Below, in pieces: positions 33,493 through 45,531 of a stretch of DNA of 64,000 bases (its first letter is position 1; every line of letters starts with the position of its first letter). The position numbers and the translations under genes were made by a program. The notes beneath the pieces were generated by a model. The model was given only the letters and a program-made list of their open reading frames with translations. It searched no databases and was not told the origin of the DNA. Location: assembly GCA_052143575.1 (NCBI GenBank), contig JBKQSP010000069.1, positions 96,371 to 160,370 on the forward strand, read 5' to 3'. The DNA is from JAKACA01 sp052143575. Its GTDB lineage: Bacteria > Actinomycetota > Acidimicrobiia > Acidimicrobiales > Bog-793.

Positions 33493-34704
33493 TCAGGGAC
33501 CGACGCCCTCCGTCGTGGGCCGGCGGTCGGCTTGGGCGTCTTGCACCCGTTGGATGAGATTCTCCGCTGCCTGCAGCTCTGCCATCGTCGCCGTGTCCGC
33601 CAGCATCAGCTTGTCGCCTTCCCATTCGTTGCCGATCATGGCTCCCATTGCGGCGTACTTCTGCACCACCATCATGATGGTGTTCAGGTGGTCTGTGGCC
33701 GTTCCCAATGGCGGCTCGTCGGCGTCTTTTTCGTAATAGAGGTCCCTTCGGGCGCCGTTGACGTGGTCTCGGGCGCTCGCGAAGCGGCCGACCGCCGTCC
33801 CGCGGGCGCCGGTGGCACCGCCGCCCGAGACGACATCACCTGCGTGGCTCCACCAGGCGGACAGGTCGTAATCGCACTGGCCCGTGAATGGCCACGTTGT
33901 CTCCTTGCCTTCCACCGGCTGGTGGGCGTCGATGTGTACCTCGGTCGAGCCCCCCGTGATGACGTGCAGGCTCGGCGCCCCCGCCGTGCCGGCGATCTGT
34001 CGGTGGGCGTCCGTCGTTCCGTGGTACAGAAGCGCCGTCACCGGGTTGTCGCGACAGAAGCTCGGGTTCGCATCGAGCGATGACCCGACTGTGGCCCCGC
34101 TCGTCCACTCGATCTTGATGCCGAAGTTGTCCGTGATCCAGGCACCACCGAAGCTCTTGACCGAAGCCCACAGAAACGGTGCCGTCGCAGAGATCATGGC
34201 GGCGACCCGAGCCAGCACGGCGAGCGTGCCGTTGTCGATCTTGCCGAGCGCCTCAGCCAACGTGGCGGCGCCACCCCAGTTGTACACCGTCTTGTCCTTC
34301 AGCTTGGCTTGCAGCATCGGGTCGAGTGTCTCGAAGGGGGTTCCCGTGAGGTCGCCTGCATCCTTGTCGTCGCCCGGCGTCGTCGCCGGCGGCGCCGGAT
34401 CGCGCTGGACACCGAAGGGCTCGGATCCCTGAGTGTCCGAGTCGACCCGGCAGCTCGAACACGTGCCGCCGCAGCTGCAGGCACGCTGCACGAAATGGGC
34501 TGCTCCCACGAGGCGGGTGGCTGCGCCGTTGCCGAGCGACGACTGCACATCGAGCAGGACCCGCGAGCTCTCGGCCGAACCGAGCCGGCCAAGGAGGAGG
34601 GCGAGAGACCCGGATCGGCGCCCCTCGGTCGAGGAGGCGTGCTGGTCCGCTTGAGCGACGTGCTGCTCGGTGCGCGACACCTCCGCTACATGCAGGTCGG
34701 CCAC
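33493..34704 (-). CDS. Protein with contractile-injection-associated cysteine motif, unknown C-terminal domain
   Basis: 403 residues. Residues about 56-100 read LGNGAATRLVGAAH then VQRACSCGGTCSSCR and GVQRDP. This Gln-Arg plus CxCGGxCxxC pattern resembles N-terminal regions of proteins found with extracellular contractile injection systems (DUF4157-type). After a Pro/Asp linker comes an unrecognised globular part with two well-spaced His/Cys-bearing stretches (DANPSFCRDNPVTALLYHGTTDAHRQ; STEVHIDAHQPVEGKETTWPFTGQCDYDL), perhaps a metal site. The GTG start 34704 is supported by TACGAT 7 bp upstream (leaderless). No sheath, tube or baseplate gene is nearby, so any link to an injection system is inference. 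Confidence 0.55.
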   Translation of the reverse strand: MADLHVAEVSRTEQHVAQADQHASSTEGRRSGSLALLLGRLGSAESSRVLLDVQSSLGNGAATRLVGAAHFVQRACSCGGTCSSCRVDSDTQGSEPFGVQRDPAPPATTPGDDKDAGDLTGTPFETLDPMLQAKLKDKTVYNWGGAATLAEALGKIDNGTLAVLARVAAMISATAPFLWASVKSFGGAWITDNFGIKIEWTSGATVGSSLDANPSFCRDNPVTALLYHGTTDAHRQIAGTAGAPSLHVITGGSTEVHIDAHQPVEGKETTWPFTGQCDYDLSAWWSHAGDVVSGGGATGARGTAVGRFASARDHVNGARRDLYYEKDADEPPLGTATDHLNTIMMVVQKYAAMGAMIGNEWEGDKLMLADTATMAELQAAENLIQRVQDAQADRRPTTEGVGP

Positions 34705-34717
34705 TGCGAGGATCGTA
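34705..34717 (-). promoter_or_regulatory. Leaderless -10 element of the cysteine-motif gene
   Basis: TACGAT on the minus strand (34717-34712), 7 bp before GTG 34704; no ribosome-binding site is present. Confidence 0.35.
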
Positions 34718-34946
34718 CCGGTGGCGGCTCATCGGCACCCTGGCCGGTCGCACGCCTAAGAGCGCAGTTCGCCTGCCCTTTCGGGCAGCCCGTGGCCCAG
34801 CGCGCTACGGCTGCACGCCATCGCCGGGAATCGTCGCCTCTCCGGCCAGAGCTTCCCGCACGGATCTGTCGAGGCTCGGGACCTTCGACTCGCATCGGCT
34901 GACGCCATGACAGCCGCGTCGAGCGCGCGCACCTCCGCGGCACGCC

Positions 34947-37747
<2,801 letters not shown>

Positions 37748-37748
<1 letters not shown>

Positions 37749-37912
37749 CACGCTTCGGGGAGGGGGTTCTCCCGGTGTTGTTGCGACCGCGCCTCGATGT
37801 GCTCGACCATCGCCTTCTCGCATGCCTCGCAGAGGGCGTCCTCGAGGACCTCCGGCAACTGCGTGCCACAGCGCTCGCAGGTCGGCGGCGGTGTCCCTTC
37901 CATCTCAGGCAT
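37748..37912 (-). CDS. 54-residue zinc-ribbon microprotein
   Basis: A short protein with TCERCGTQLPEVLEDALCEACEKAM, that is C-x2-C then C-x2-C 14 residues on, a single zinc ribbon followed by a charged helix. ATG 37912 is the first Met of the conserved-looking part; an open frame extends upstream but is low complexity. Its TGA shares one nucleotide with the ATG of the lipid-fusion gene, so translation is coupled. It may tether, sense or regulate the large enzyme; no homologue is known to me. Confidence 0.6.
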
Positions 37913-38060
37913 CGCGGCCAGTTCTACACCCGCCGAGCGACGCCCGCCTCGCCGCATCGGAAGCGGCTGGCCCATTGCTTGTGAACAGGGCAGCTGCGAT
38001 GATTCGGCTGGCCGACCCGATCGCATCGGGCCCGCCCCGTCGGCGCCAGAGGGGGAGCAG

Positions 38061-39497
38061 ATGACGACACCGCCGGAAGCGGATCAGCTTGGCGCCATCG
38101 AGCACGTCGTCGTGCTCATGCTCGAGAACCGCTCCTTCGACCACATGCTCGGCTTCCTCTACTCCGACTCCAGCAACGTGTCGCCCCTGACGGGCCAACC
38201 CTTCGCCGGTCTCACCGGCACGGAGACGAACCCGGACGCTACGGGGACTGCCGTCCCGGTGGTCGCCCTGACAGCGGCCACCCCAAGTGTGTACTTCATG
38301 CCGGGCGCCGACCCCGGCGAAGGCTATGCCGCCACCAATCAGCAGCTCTTCGGCCAAGCCGATGCCCCCAACCCGCCCCTTGCCAGCAACGAGGGCTTCG
38401 TCACCGACTTCGCCACGACGCTGACGGGAACCGACGCCAACGAATCGGTCGTGGCGGGTACGGTCGCCGCCGACATCATGGCGATGTTCACCCCCGAGCT
38501 GCTGCCGGTGCTGTCCGGCCTGGCGCGCGGCTACGCCGTGTGCGACCAGTGGTTCAGCTCGGCACCGACCGAGACGTTTCCCAACCGGGCCTTCGCGAGC
38601 GCCGCCACGAGTCAGGGCCACATGAACGACTCCGTGGCCAGCTACACCTGTACGAGCATCTTCGGTCTCCTCAGCACACACGGACTGAACTGGTCGATCC
38701 ACGGCTATGACAACCCGCCCCTCACGCGCCTGGACTTTCCCGACACCACGAGCGCCGCAGAATCGCACTTCGGGCTCTTCAGCGACTTCCAGGCAGCCGC
38801 AGCCGGCGGAACGCTCGGCGTCTACACGTTCCTGGAGCCGAGTTGGGGGTCGTCGGGCAACAGCCAGCACCCCAACTACGACGTCGCCCTCGGCGAGCAG
38901 CTCATCCACGACGTCTATTACGCCGTCCGCAACGGCCCCGCCTGGAACCAGACGCTGCTGGTCGTCACGTACGACGAGCACGGCGGCTGCTACGACCACG
39001 TTCCGCCCCCGCTCGGAGCGGTCCCGCCCGACAACAGCGTGGGGCAGTTCGGCTTCGACTTCACTCGTTTCGGCGTTCGGGTGCCAGCCGTGCTTGTTTC
39101 ACCCCTCATCGCTCCCGGCACCGTCTACCGGCCGGCGGGGCCGGTCCCCCTCGACCACACGTCCATCTTGAAGACGGTCGAGACGCGCTGGCAGCTGCCG
39201 GCCCTCACCGCCCGCGACGCGGCGGCGCCCGACTTCGGGGGTGTCCTCACCCTCACGCAACCGCGCACAGACGATCCCTTGGCGGGCGTGACGGTGCCGA
39301 CGTCGGCTGGCCCCAACCCGGCCGCCGGCACGCCCTCTCACATCCAGCAGGTTCACGCCCGCCTCGTCTCGGCGCTCCCGGTGCCGGCAGACGAGCAGGG
39401 TGGTGCCGCCGCGACGCCGGCGCTGCACAACGAGCGGGATTATCACGACTTCATCAAGGCACGGACAGCGGCATGGACGGCCGGCCGGCTCAGGTGA
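38061..39497 (+). CDS. Phosphoesterase-family protein (phospholipase C/acid phosphatase type)
   Basis: 478 residues of the PF04185 family. EHVVVLMLENRSFDHMLGFL (about 14-33) is the metal/phosphate site, and GLARGYAVCDQWFSSAPTETFPNRAFASAATSQGHMND and LLVVTYDEHGGCYDHVPPP carry the other conserved Asp/His residues. Known members cleave phosphatidylcholine or phosphomonoesters outside the cell. Here no signal peptide is visible: the GGGGGAG site and ATG 38061 sit directly before the domain, so it may act inside or use another export route. The last 8 bp overlap the convergent beta-lactamase-like gene. Confidence 0.93.
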   Translation: MTTPPEADQLGAIEHVVVLMLENRSFDHMLGFLYSDSSNVSPLTGQPFAGLTGTETNPDATGTAVPVVALTAATPSVYFMPGADPGEGYAATNQQLFGQADAPNPPLASNEGFVTDFATTLTGTDANESVVAGTVAADIMAMFTPELLPVLSGLARGYAVCDQWFSSAPTETFPNRAFASAATSQGHMNDSVASYTCTSIFGLLSTHGLNWSIHGYDNPPLTRLDFPDTTSAAESHFGLFSDFQAAAAGGTLGVYTFLEPSWGSSGNSQHPNYDVALGEQLIHDVYYAVRNGPAWNQTLLVVTYDEHGGCYDHVPPPLGAVPPDNSVGQFGFDFTRFGVRVPAVLVSPLIAPGTVYRPAGPVPLDHTSILKTVETRWQLPALTARDAAAPDFGGVLTLTQPRTDDPLAGVTVPTSAGPNPAAGTPSHIQQVHARLVSALPVPADEQGGAAATPALHNERDYHDFIKARTAAWTAGRLR

Positions 39498-40977
39498 CCT
39501 TGAGCGTCACCTTGACCGTGGCAGACCTGCCGCTCTCCAAGCTCAAGACTCTGACCCGGACCGTGTAGGTGCCCTTTTTCCGGTAGGCGTGCCAGCCGTA
39601 CACGGTGAACCTGCCGCTGCCACCGCTCAGCGTGGCATCCGAGGTGGCGGTAGCGTCACCCCAGTTGATGAGCCCGTCGAGGTCCGGCGAGATGTCTGTC
39701 CTGTCGCTGTCGGTCACGGTAGCGAGCGCCGTCGCGATGTTGACGGTCGTGCCAGTGGAGACGGCCTTGGCAGAGATGCCGAGCCGAGAGTCGTGCTTGG
39801 GCGAGCACCTCCACCAATGGGCGAGCCCCTGCGCGATGGGTGCCGCCAACAGCTGGCCGCTGGCGCCGTAGAAGGCGCTGGCGGCGACGGTGTCGTCGGG
39901 ATTGGCCTCAGATGCTTCGACGGCGTCGCTGACGAAGTAGCCCCAGGTGTATGGCGTGTGCGTCATCGTGGTGCCGCTGCAACCCGGGATCTGGGCGCTG
40001 CCGGCGAAGACCCACCACGTGGCCTCCCGACACGGCGTCGTGGCGCAGTCGACGACCCAGTAGTTGCCTCCCTTCACGCTGACGCTCATGTGGTCGATGA
40101 ACTGCTGTGTCTGGGTCGAAGAGAGAGCCGCGGGAGCCTCTTGCATGGCGATCGTCGTCATGGAGGGCCAGATACCGGTGAAGTCGTAGCCCTGGCTGTT
40201 GTTCATGTCCCGTCCGGCGGCCAGTTCGTAGAAAGCCTCGGCATAGGGTGCCGGCAGGGCGGCGACGGCAGCCCACAGCTTGGAGGCATCCGCCAATGAC
40301 ATGGTGTTGCCGTCCACGGTGTGCGGGAGGGGGTCGTAGCCGTAGCTCAGGCAACCGATCACGTTGAACCCCGGCGGTATCGGCGAGGTGTGAAACCTGG
40401 TGTGGCGCATGCCGAGGGACGTCGCGAAGGCGTTCAGGTGTGCGACACCGAAGTACTGCATGAGCTCGTCGGTGCGGTTGTTGTCCGACACCTCCATCAT
40501 CTGCTGGAGGGCGGTGCCGAGCGGCTCGGTGCCGCTGAAGGTGTCCGGCGGGCAGTCCTCCCTGCCGCCCGATTCGTCGATCCTCGGCACCCTGTCGCTG
40601 AGATGGGCCAGCCCCTTTTCCACCTGCGTGATGGCGTAGAGGGCGATGACCGGCTTGATGCTGCTGGCGGGCTCGAAGGGATACGAGGCGTTGTCGCTGG
40701 CGAGCACGCTGCCACCGATCCGTTGCAGGTAGACGCCGTGGATACCGCCGGCCGGCGCCAGGATCTTCATGACGCACTTGGCGAGAGTCGCCATGTTCGA
40801 GCAGTTCCCGCTGTCGTGCGGCCGCACGCTCGCCTGCCCCGGCGCGTCGAAGGACACGGCCCGGTGCGCCGGCGCAGCGGTCGTGGGCGAGCCCGTGGCG
40901 GCGGTGCCGGTACCGAGGATCAGCGCCGTCATGAGGCAGAGCGGTCCGCTTACGAAGGTGCGTCTCAGAGTCGACAT
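39490..40977 (-). CDS. Exported class A beta-lactamase-like serine hydrolase with C-terminal PKD-like domain
   Basis: 495 residues. A signal peptide-like N terminus (TLRRTFVSGPLCLMTALILGTGTAATG) precedes a penicillin-recognising domain: S105-x-x-K108 in ASSIKPV, S164-D-N in VSDNNRTDELM, and a K-G-G in SVKGGNYW as the third box. The C-terminal about 100 residues (ISAKAVSTGTTVNIATALATVTDSDRTD ... YRKKGTYTVRVRV) form a PKD/Ig-like beta domain. AAAAGG before ATG 40977 sets the start. It may be a peptidoglycan-acting or ester-cleaving enzyme rather than a resistance determinant; I cannot see the omega-loop Glu clearly. Its end overlaps the phosphoesterase gene tail-to-tail. Confidence 0.85.
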   Translation of the reverse strand: MSTLRRTFVSGPLCLMTALILGTGTAATGSPTTAAPAHRAVSFDAPGQASVRPHDSGNCSNMATLAKCVMKILAPAGGIHGVYLQRIGGSVLASDNASYPFEPASSIKPVIALYAITQVEKGLAHLSDRVPRIDESGGREDCPPDTFSGTEPLGTALQQMMEVSDNNRTDELMQYFGVAHLNAFATSLGMRHTRFHTSPIPPGFNVIGCLSYGYDPLPHTVDGNTMSLADASKLWAAVAALPAPYAEAFYELAAGRDMNNSQGYDFTGIWPSMTTIAMQEAPAALSSTQTQQFIDHMSVSVKGGNYWVVDCATTPCREATWWVFAGSAQIPGCSGTTMTHTPYTWGYFVSDAVEASEANPDDTVAASAFYGASGQLLAAPIAQGLAHWWRCSPKHDSRLGISAKAVSTGTTVNIATALATVTDSDRTDISPDLDGLINWGDATATSDATLSGGSGRFTVYGWHAYRKKGTYTVRVRVLSLESGRSATVKVTLKVT

Positions 40978-41210
40978 ACGCATCCTTTTCGGTCCAGCGC
41001 TCACGGCCCCTGCCTGCAAGAGGCCACGACGTCGAATTCAGGCATCGGACAGCCAAGTATGCCGCCTGCTGGCGGCGCGTTGGGTCTTTCGACCCTGGTG
41101 ATCGACGAGTCGGGCGGACACGATGAAGTCGGTTCGGAGCGTGACGCTCCATGTCCCGTCGTCCGGAGGGCTGCGCCTCGTTCCATCCGTCGGGCAGGAG
41201 GAGGAACATC

Positions 41211-42470
41211 GTGTCTCTCGTCACTCGTAAGTCAAACCCTGACAAGAGCGCCGCAGGCGGCATCGCGCCTCGGCGCCACCGCGGGTGGACGGTGCTGGCG
41301 GCGGTCGTCGCCGCCGGCTGCCTCGTCGCAGCAGGCTCCGCTGCCGCCGGCTCGACCGGTGCCAAGCCGGCCGTGAATCCGCTCGCGCCCATCGGTATCC
41401 TCAGCGCCGTCGGGGTCGAACAAGCCCCCGTACTGGCCGCCATGCACGTGACAAAGTCCGTCACCTTCGACGGCTACCTCTTCTACGTCGGCACGATCAA
41501 CGGCCACCCGGTGGTGGACGCCTTCAGCGGAGAGTTGGACGAGTCTGCCGAACTGGCCGCCTACCTCCTCATCACGCACTTTCACCCCCGTGCGATGTTG
41601 TTCTCCGGCACGGCAGGTGCAGAGGCCGCGCCGATCAACGTCGGTGACGTCGTCGTGAGTGGCATGGTCGTGGACAAGTCCAACATCCACTACCAGCTCG
41701 GTGGGTATCAGACGCCCTACGAAGGTGTCGAGATGCACCTCGGGCACGGTGCCCTTCTGGCTGGTGACACCGTCACCGGGTACGACACGACGCTGCCAAC
41801 ACCTGCCGACGCCAAGACGTACGGCTATGGGAATGGCAAGCCGGACAAGCAGTGGGTCTACGTCGATTCATTCGCCGGCAACCGCCAGCTCGTAAAGATG
41901 GCCGAGAAAGCGCCGTCGCTCGGCACCAACACGGTCGCCGATGCCACGGGTCACAACGGTGCCAAGGGCACCATCAAGAACAAGGTCATCGTCGGCGTGA
42001 TCGGGCAGGCCGCCGTGTGGACCGAGCCACTCTCCTGGATCGAGGCGCAGGACTTCCTGTACCAGACCGATGCCGAAGAGAACGAGGGCACCGGCTTCGC
42101 CTTCGCCTGTGCCTCCCAAGGTGTGCCCTGGATGCTCATCCGCGGCATCTCGGACACCCCTTGGCACCCGAACGCCTACGACGGCATCATCGCAGCCGAC
42201 CACGCCGCCAAAGTGGCCGTCTACGTCGTGGACCACCTCTCAACCACGGTCAACCGGGCGCCTGCCACCTTCGCCGACCTGTCTCCTGAGACGAACGCCC
42301 GTACCGACGGCTACGTGATCGCCAGTGGGGCGTGGTTCAGCATCGGCCCGGTCACGAAGGTCGCCTACACCGCATCGAACGGCAAGGGCGAGACGCTGTC
42401 CGGCGCTGCCCTTCGCCTGCTCGAGAAGGAGTACACCTACGCCGCCAGCAAGATCGGGCCCGTCGGCTGA
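41211..42470 (+). CDS. Exported nucleosidase/nucleoside-phosphorylase superfamily protein
   Basis: 419 residues. AGGAGG 7 bp upstream fixes GTG 41211. The N terminus has a basic region and hydrophobic span with AAGC (TVLAAVVAAGCLVAAGS), either a Sec signal or a lipobox. The main domain fits the MTAN/PNP family: PIGILSAVGVEQAPVLAAM, AMLFSGTAGAEAAPINVGDVVVSG, and WMLIRGISDTPWHPNAYDG with the catalytic Asp. An N-ribosyl hydrolase outside the membrane is uncommon in bacteria and suggests nucleoside salvage or signalling at the surface. Extra sequence between the core strands and a long C-terminal extension enlarge the fold. It converges with the CAP-like gene across a hairpin. Confidence 0.85.
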   Translation: MSLVTRKSNPDKSAAGGIAPRRHRGWTVLAAVVAAGCLVAAGSAAAGSTGAKPAVNPLAPIGILSAVGVEQAPVLAAMHVTKSVTFDGYLFYVGTINGHPVVDAFSGELDESAELAAYLLITHFHPRAMLFSGTAGAEAAPINVGDVVVSGMVVDKSNIHYQLGGYQTPYEGVEMHLGHGALLAGDTVTGYDTTLPTPADAKTYGYGNGKPDKQWVYVDSFAGNRQLVKMAEKAPSLGTNTVADATGHNGAKGTIKNKVIVGVIGQAAVWTEPLSWIEAQDFLYQTDAEENEGTGFAFACASQGVPWMLIRGISDTPWHPNAYDGIIAADHAAKVAVYVVDHLSTTVNRAPATFADLSPETNARTDGYVIASGAWFSIGPVTKVAYTASNGKGETLSGAALRLLEKEYTYAASKIGPVG

Positions 42471-42487
42471 GCAGCGCCCAGTCCGAA

Positions 42488-42515
42488 GCCGCCCGGAGCG
42501 TGGACGCCGGGCGGC
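42488..42515. terminator. Hairpin between convergent genes
   Basis: GCCGCCCGG (42488-42496) and CCGGGCGGC (42507-42515), a perfect 9-bp stem with a 10-nt loop, between stops at 42470 and 42524. No U-tract; a bidirectional role is inferred from position. Confidence 0.5.
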
Positions 42516-42523
42516 AGGGCCGT

Positions 42524-43831
42524 TCAGTTGTGGATGTAGGAGAACTCGTCGCTGGCGCGCGCCGCCGAGGTACCGCTGGGCGTCGTGACCCGCACGTACA
42601 CCTTGCCCGCCTTGCCGGCAGGCGTCCTCATGGTGCAGGAGTCGCCGTCGCACGACACGTCTCGCGCCGGGTTGTCGGGGCCGAAATCGATCACGCTCAC
42701 TCCCCACAGACTCGTGCCCGAGATCGTCATCGAGGTCCCGCCCGCCACCGCACCGTGCCCCGGCGACAGCCGCACAACGGTGGGGGCTGCGAGGGGCTCG
42801 AGCGCCGGGTGCTCCCTGAAGTACTTCAGCTCGCCCGCCCAGCTGAACACGAGGTGGCGGGTGGGGTAACCGAAGACGAAGAGGAAGGCGGCCGAATACC
42901 CGTAGGCGGCGTGCGACCCGGTGACGACGCCGCCGCCGCCGACGATCGAGCCGGAGGAAGCAGACAGCGTGATGTCCCGGTGGCCCCAGCACCCCGACTC
43001 ACCCACCGACGTGCAATCTCCGTTCGGCCCGGGATAGCCGTCGTCGTACAACCAGGCCCAGTCGGAGTACTCGATGGAACCGTAGCCACCGGCCCAGATA
43101 CTCCCCCACCCGAACCCGTCCGGCCCGAGCGGGTCGGTGCCGTTTTCCGCTCCCGTCAGGGCATCGGCGTCGAGGGAGGCGTTGAGGCCGGCAATGGGCT
43201 CAAGGCCACGGTTGACGCGCTCGATGTTGAACACGACGAGCATCTGCTCGGGGCCGGTCAGCTTGGCGTAGTTGGAGGGCAGCACAAGCGGCCCCACCCC
43301 TTCGAGCGCCCGGCATTGATCGATGTCGGCGACGGCGGTGGCCTCGGCGGACTCGCAGTTCGACGATGGCACCGCGGGAGGCACGATGCCGATGACTTTC
43401 TCCGGCTTCCGGGGCGAGAGCGAAAGGTTGACGCCCCTCGTCGTCTTGCCCGCCGTGACCTTTACGGATGTCCGCTTCGCCGCCAGGTAGATCGATGACC
43501 GCGAGTCCCCGCACGTCGGGTCGGCCGTGACCGTGTAGGAACCGGCGCCCAGATCGGAGATGGAGTAGGTGCCGTCGGGGGCGCTCAGAGCCGAACCGGA
43601 TCCCGCACCCTTGGCGGTCACGCAGACGCCCCCGATGAGGGCCGGGATCTTGGCTTCCAGCACACGCCCCGTGATCGTCCCCCCGCTGCCGGCCGCCGGC
43701 GATCTCGGCAGCGGCGCCGCCAGCACGCTGCTCGGTGCGAGGGCCACGAGCGCCACCGTGACCACGACAGCAGCCGCCCGCCGTCGCCGCGCGAAAGGCA
43801 ACGAACGCCCGCCGTCCGAATTCAGAATCAT
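42524..43831 (-). CDS. Exported protein with carboxypeptidase-regulatory, CAP-like and TIG domains
   Basis: 435 residues. The signal peptide (ARRRRAAAVVVTVALVALAPSSVLAAP) is followed by a CarboxypepD-reg-like beta domain (TITGRVLEAKIPALIGGVCVTAKG ... YSISDLGAGSYTVTADP). A region resembling CAP/SCP domains comes next (LVVFNIERVNRGLEPIAGL, YSDWAWLYDDGYPGPNG, SGCWGHRDITL), then an IPT/TIG immunoglobulin-like domain (VVRLSPGHGAVAGGTSMTISGTSLWGVSVIDFG). It is presumably secreted or surface bound; ligand unknown. ATG 43831 is favoured; a GTG 7 codons upstream is possible. The CAP assignment rests on short motifs. Confidence 0.7.
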   Translation of the reverse strand: MILNSDGGRSLPFARRRRAAAVVVTVALVALAPSSVLAAPLPRSPAAGSGGTITGRVLEAKIPALIGGVCVTAKGAGSGSALSAPDGTYSISDLGAGSYTVTADPTCGDSRSSIYLAAKRTSVKVTAGKTTRGVNLSLSPRKPEKVIGIVPPAVPSSNCESAEATAVADIDQCRALEGVGPLVLPSNYAKLTGPEQMLVVFNIERVNRGLEPIAGLNASLDADALTGAENGTDPLGPDGFGWGSIWAGGYGSIEYSDWAWLYDDGYPGPNGDCTSVGESGCWGHRDITLSASSGSIVGGGGVVTGSHAAYGYSAAFLFVFGYPTRHLVFSWAGELKYFREHPALEPLAAPTVVRLSPGHGAVAGGTSMTISGTSLWGVSVIDFGPDNPARDVSCDGDSCTMRTPAGKAGKVYVRVTTPSGTSAARASDEFSYIHN

Positions 43832-44019
43832 GCTTGCCGCCGTTGGGTCCACGTGGCCGCGTTCCCCTCGCTCCGCCTACCGCCGAAAGGCGCTGGCGTC
43901 ACGATACTGCACCCTGGACGGGCGACTGAAAGGCTGCCCGCCACCGTGGCGGCCGCCCGGCAGCCGTTACGATCGGGACGCCAGCCGCCAATCGGTGGCG
44001 ATCGCCGAGGAGACAGACC

Positions 44020-45303
44020 ATGCCGTACGAATTCAGCAAACAAGGTCTGCAGGTTGGCGGCTCGGTGCGCCAATTCATGGACGACGTCATCTTCCCGAAC
44101 GAGGAGACGTATTACAGCCAGCTTGCCGAGGTGGGAGCCGACGGGTACCCGCCGGTCCTCGACAAGCTGAAGGCCGCCGCCCTCGAGCGAGGCCTCTGGA
44201 ACCTCTTCCTGCCGCATCTGCGGCCGGGCGACCCGGGGACGCCGCTGTCGAACCTCGACTACGCCCCCGTGTCGGAGATGCTCGGGCACGTCACCTTCGC
44301 CTCCGAGGTGCTCAACTGCGCTGCGCCCGACACGGGAAACATGGAGATACTCAACCTCTACGGCTCGGAGGGCGTGAAGGAGCGTTGGCTGCTGCCGCTG
44401 TTGGCCGGAGAGATCCGCAGCGCCTTCTCGATGACCGAGCCGGACACGGCGTCGTCGGACGCCTCCAACATCGGGCTGTCGATCGAGCGCGACGGCGACT
44501 GCTACGTCCTCAATGGCCGTAAGTGGTTCAGCTCGGGGGCTCGCTCCGAGCGCTGCAAGGTGCTCGTGGTGATGGGAAAGACCGATCCGGACGCCTCGCG
44601 GCACCGCCAGCAATCGATGGTGGTCGTGCCGAAGGACACGCCGGGGGTTTCGCTCGAGCTCGACCCGCACGTCTTCGGCTACACCGAGCGCGGCGGGCAC
44701 CCCGAGGTCGTCTACCGCGACGTCCGCGTGCCGGTCGACAACCTGCTCGGTGAGGAAGGCGACGGGTTCGCCATCGCGCAGGCTCGGCTCGGGCCCGGTC
44801 GCATCCATCACTGCATGCGCACGATCGGAGTGGCGGAGCGCGCTCTCGGCTTGATGGTGACCCGGTCGCTCGAGCGTCACACCTTCGGCTCCAGCCTCGC
44901 CCACAAAGGTGTGATCCAGGACTGGATCGCCGAGTCGCGTATCGAGATCGACATGGCTCGCCAATATGTTCTGCACACCGCTCACCTGATGGACACCGTT
45001 GGCAACAAGGGAGCGGCCACGGAGATCTCCGGAATCAAGGTCGCCGTGCCGAACATGGCCCTCAAGGTGATCGACCGGGCGATCCAGACACATGGGGCGG
45101 CCGGCGTCACGCAGTTCTTCCCGCTTGCCCACATGTACGCAAGCGTGCGCACGCTGCGGATCGCCGACGGCCCCGACGAGGTCCACAAGATGACGATCGC
45201 CCGCGCCGAGATACGCAAGCACCACCCGGGCTTTCGGATGAACGGTGCACCGGTCGCCACCGGGGCGCCAAGCGACGACGCCCCTTCGCGGGCGCGGCAG
45301 TAG
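44020..45303 (+). CDS. Acyl-CoA dehydrogenase (ACAD10/11-like)
   Basis: 427-residue FAD enzyme. AFSMTEPDTASSDASNIGLSIERDGDCYVLNGRKWFSSGA is the FAD/substrate signature; RHTFGSSLAHKGVIQDWIAES and HGAAGVTQFFPLAHMYASVRTLRIADGPDEVHK place the C-terminal helical bundle and catalytic Glu as in ACAD11-type enzymes, which act on long or hydroxylated acyl-CoAs. GAGGAG 7 bp upstream supports ATG 44020. It sits in a lipid-metabolism neighbourhood (KAS III-like and acyl-CoA synthetase genes). Confidence 0.95.
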   Translation: MPYEFSKQGLQVGGSVRQFMDDVIFPNEETYYSQLAEVGADGYPPVLDKLKAAALERGLWNLFLPHLRPGDPGTPLSNLDYAPVSEMLGHVTFASEVLNCAAPDTGNMEILNLYGSEGVKERWLLPLLAGEIRSAFSMTEPDTASSDASNIGLSIERDGDCYVLNGRKWFSSGARSERCKVLVVMGKTDPDASRHRQQSMVVVPKDTPGVSLELDPHVFGYTERGGHPEVVYRDVRVPVDNLLGEEGDGFAIAQARLGPGRIHHCMRTIGVAERALGLMVTRSLERHTFGSSLAHKGVIQDWIAESRIEIDMARQYVLHTAHLMDTVGNKGAATEISGIKVAVPNMALKVIDRAIQTHGAAGVTQFFPLAHMYASVRTLRIADGPDEVHKMTIARAEIRKHHPGFRMNGAPVATGAPSDDAPSRARQ

Positions 45304-45342
45304 CGAGCCACCAGGTACCTGAAGCTTCTTTCAGCCGGCCTC

Positions 45343-45365
45343 CACCGACGGGCTCGCCGTCGGTG
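45343..45365 (+). terminator. Hairpin downstream of the acyl-CoA dehydrogenase gene
   Basis: CACCGACGG-GCTCG-CCGTCGGTG, a perfect 9-bp stem, 40 bp after the stop. No U-tract. The rest of 45304-45531 shows no gene. Confidence 0.45.
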
Positions 45366-45531
45366 AGCGGCCGGTGCCCGGCCCTCGCCTCCCACGAACG
45401 GTGCCCCGCCTGCGGCCGGTGACGGCCACAGTTGGGACCTTCGCCCCTGTTTGCTCAACCGCCAGACTCCCATCATGGTTCTGTTGATCAGACCGGCCGC
45501 ATGCCGATCTCGATGCCCGGGAGGTGGCTTG

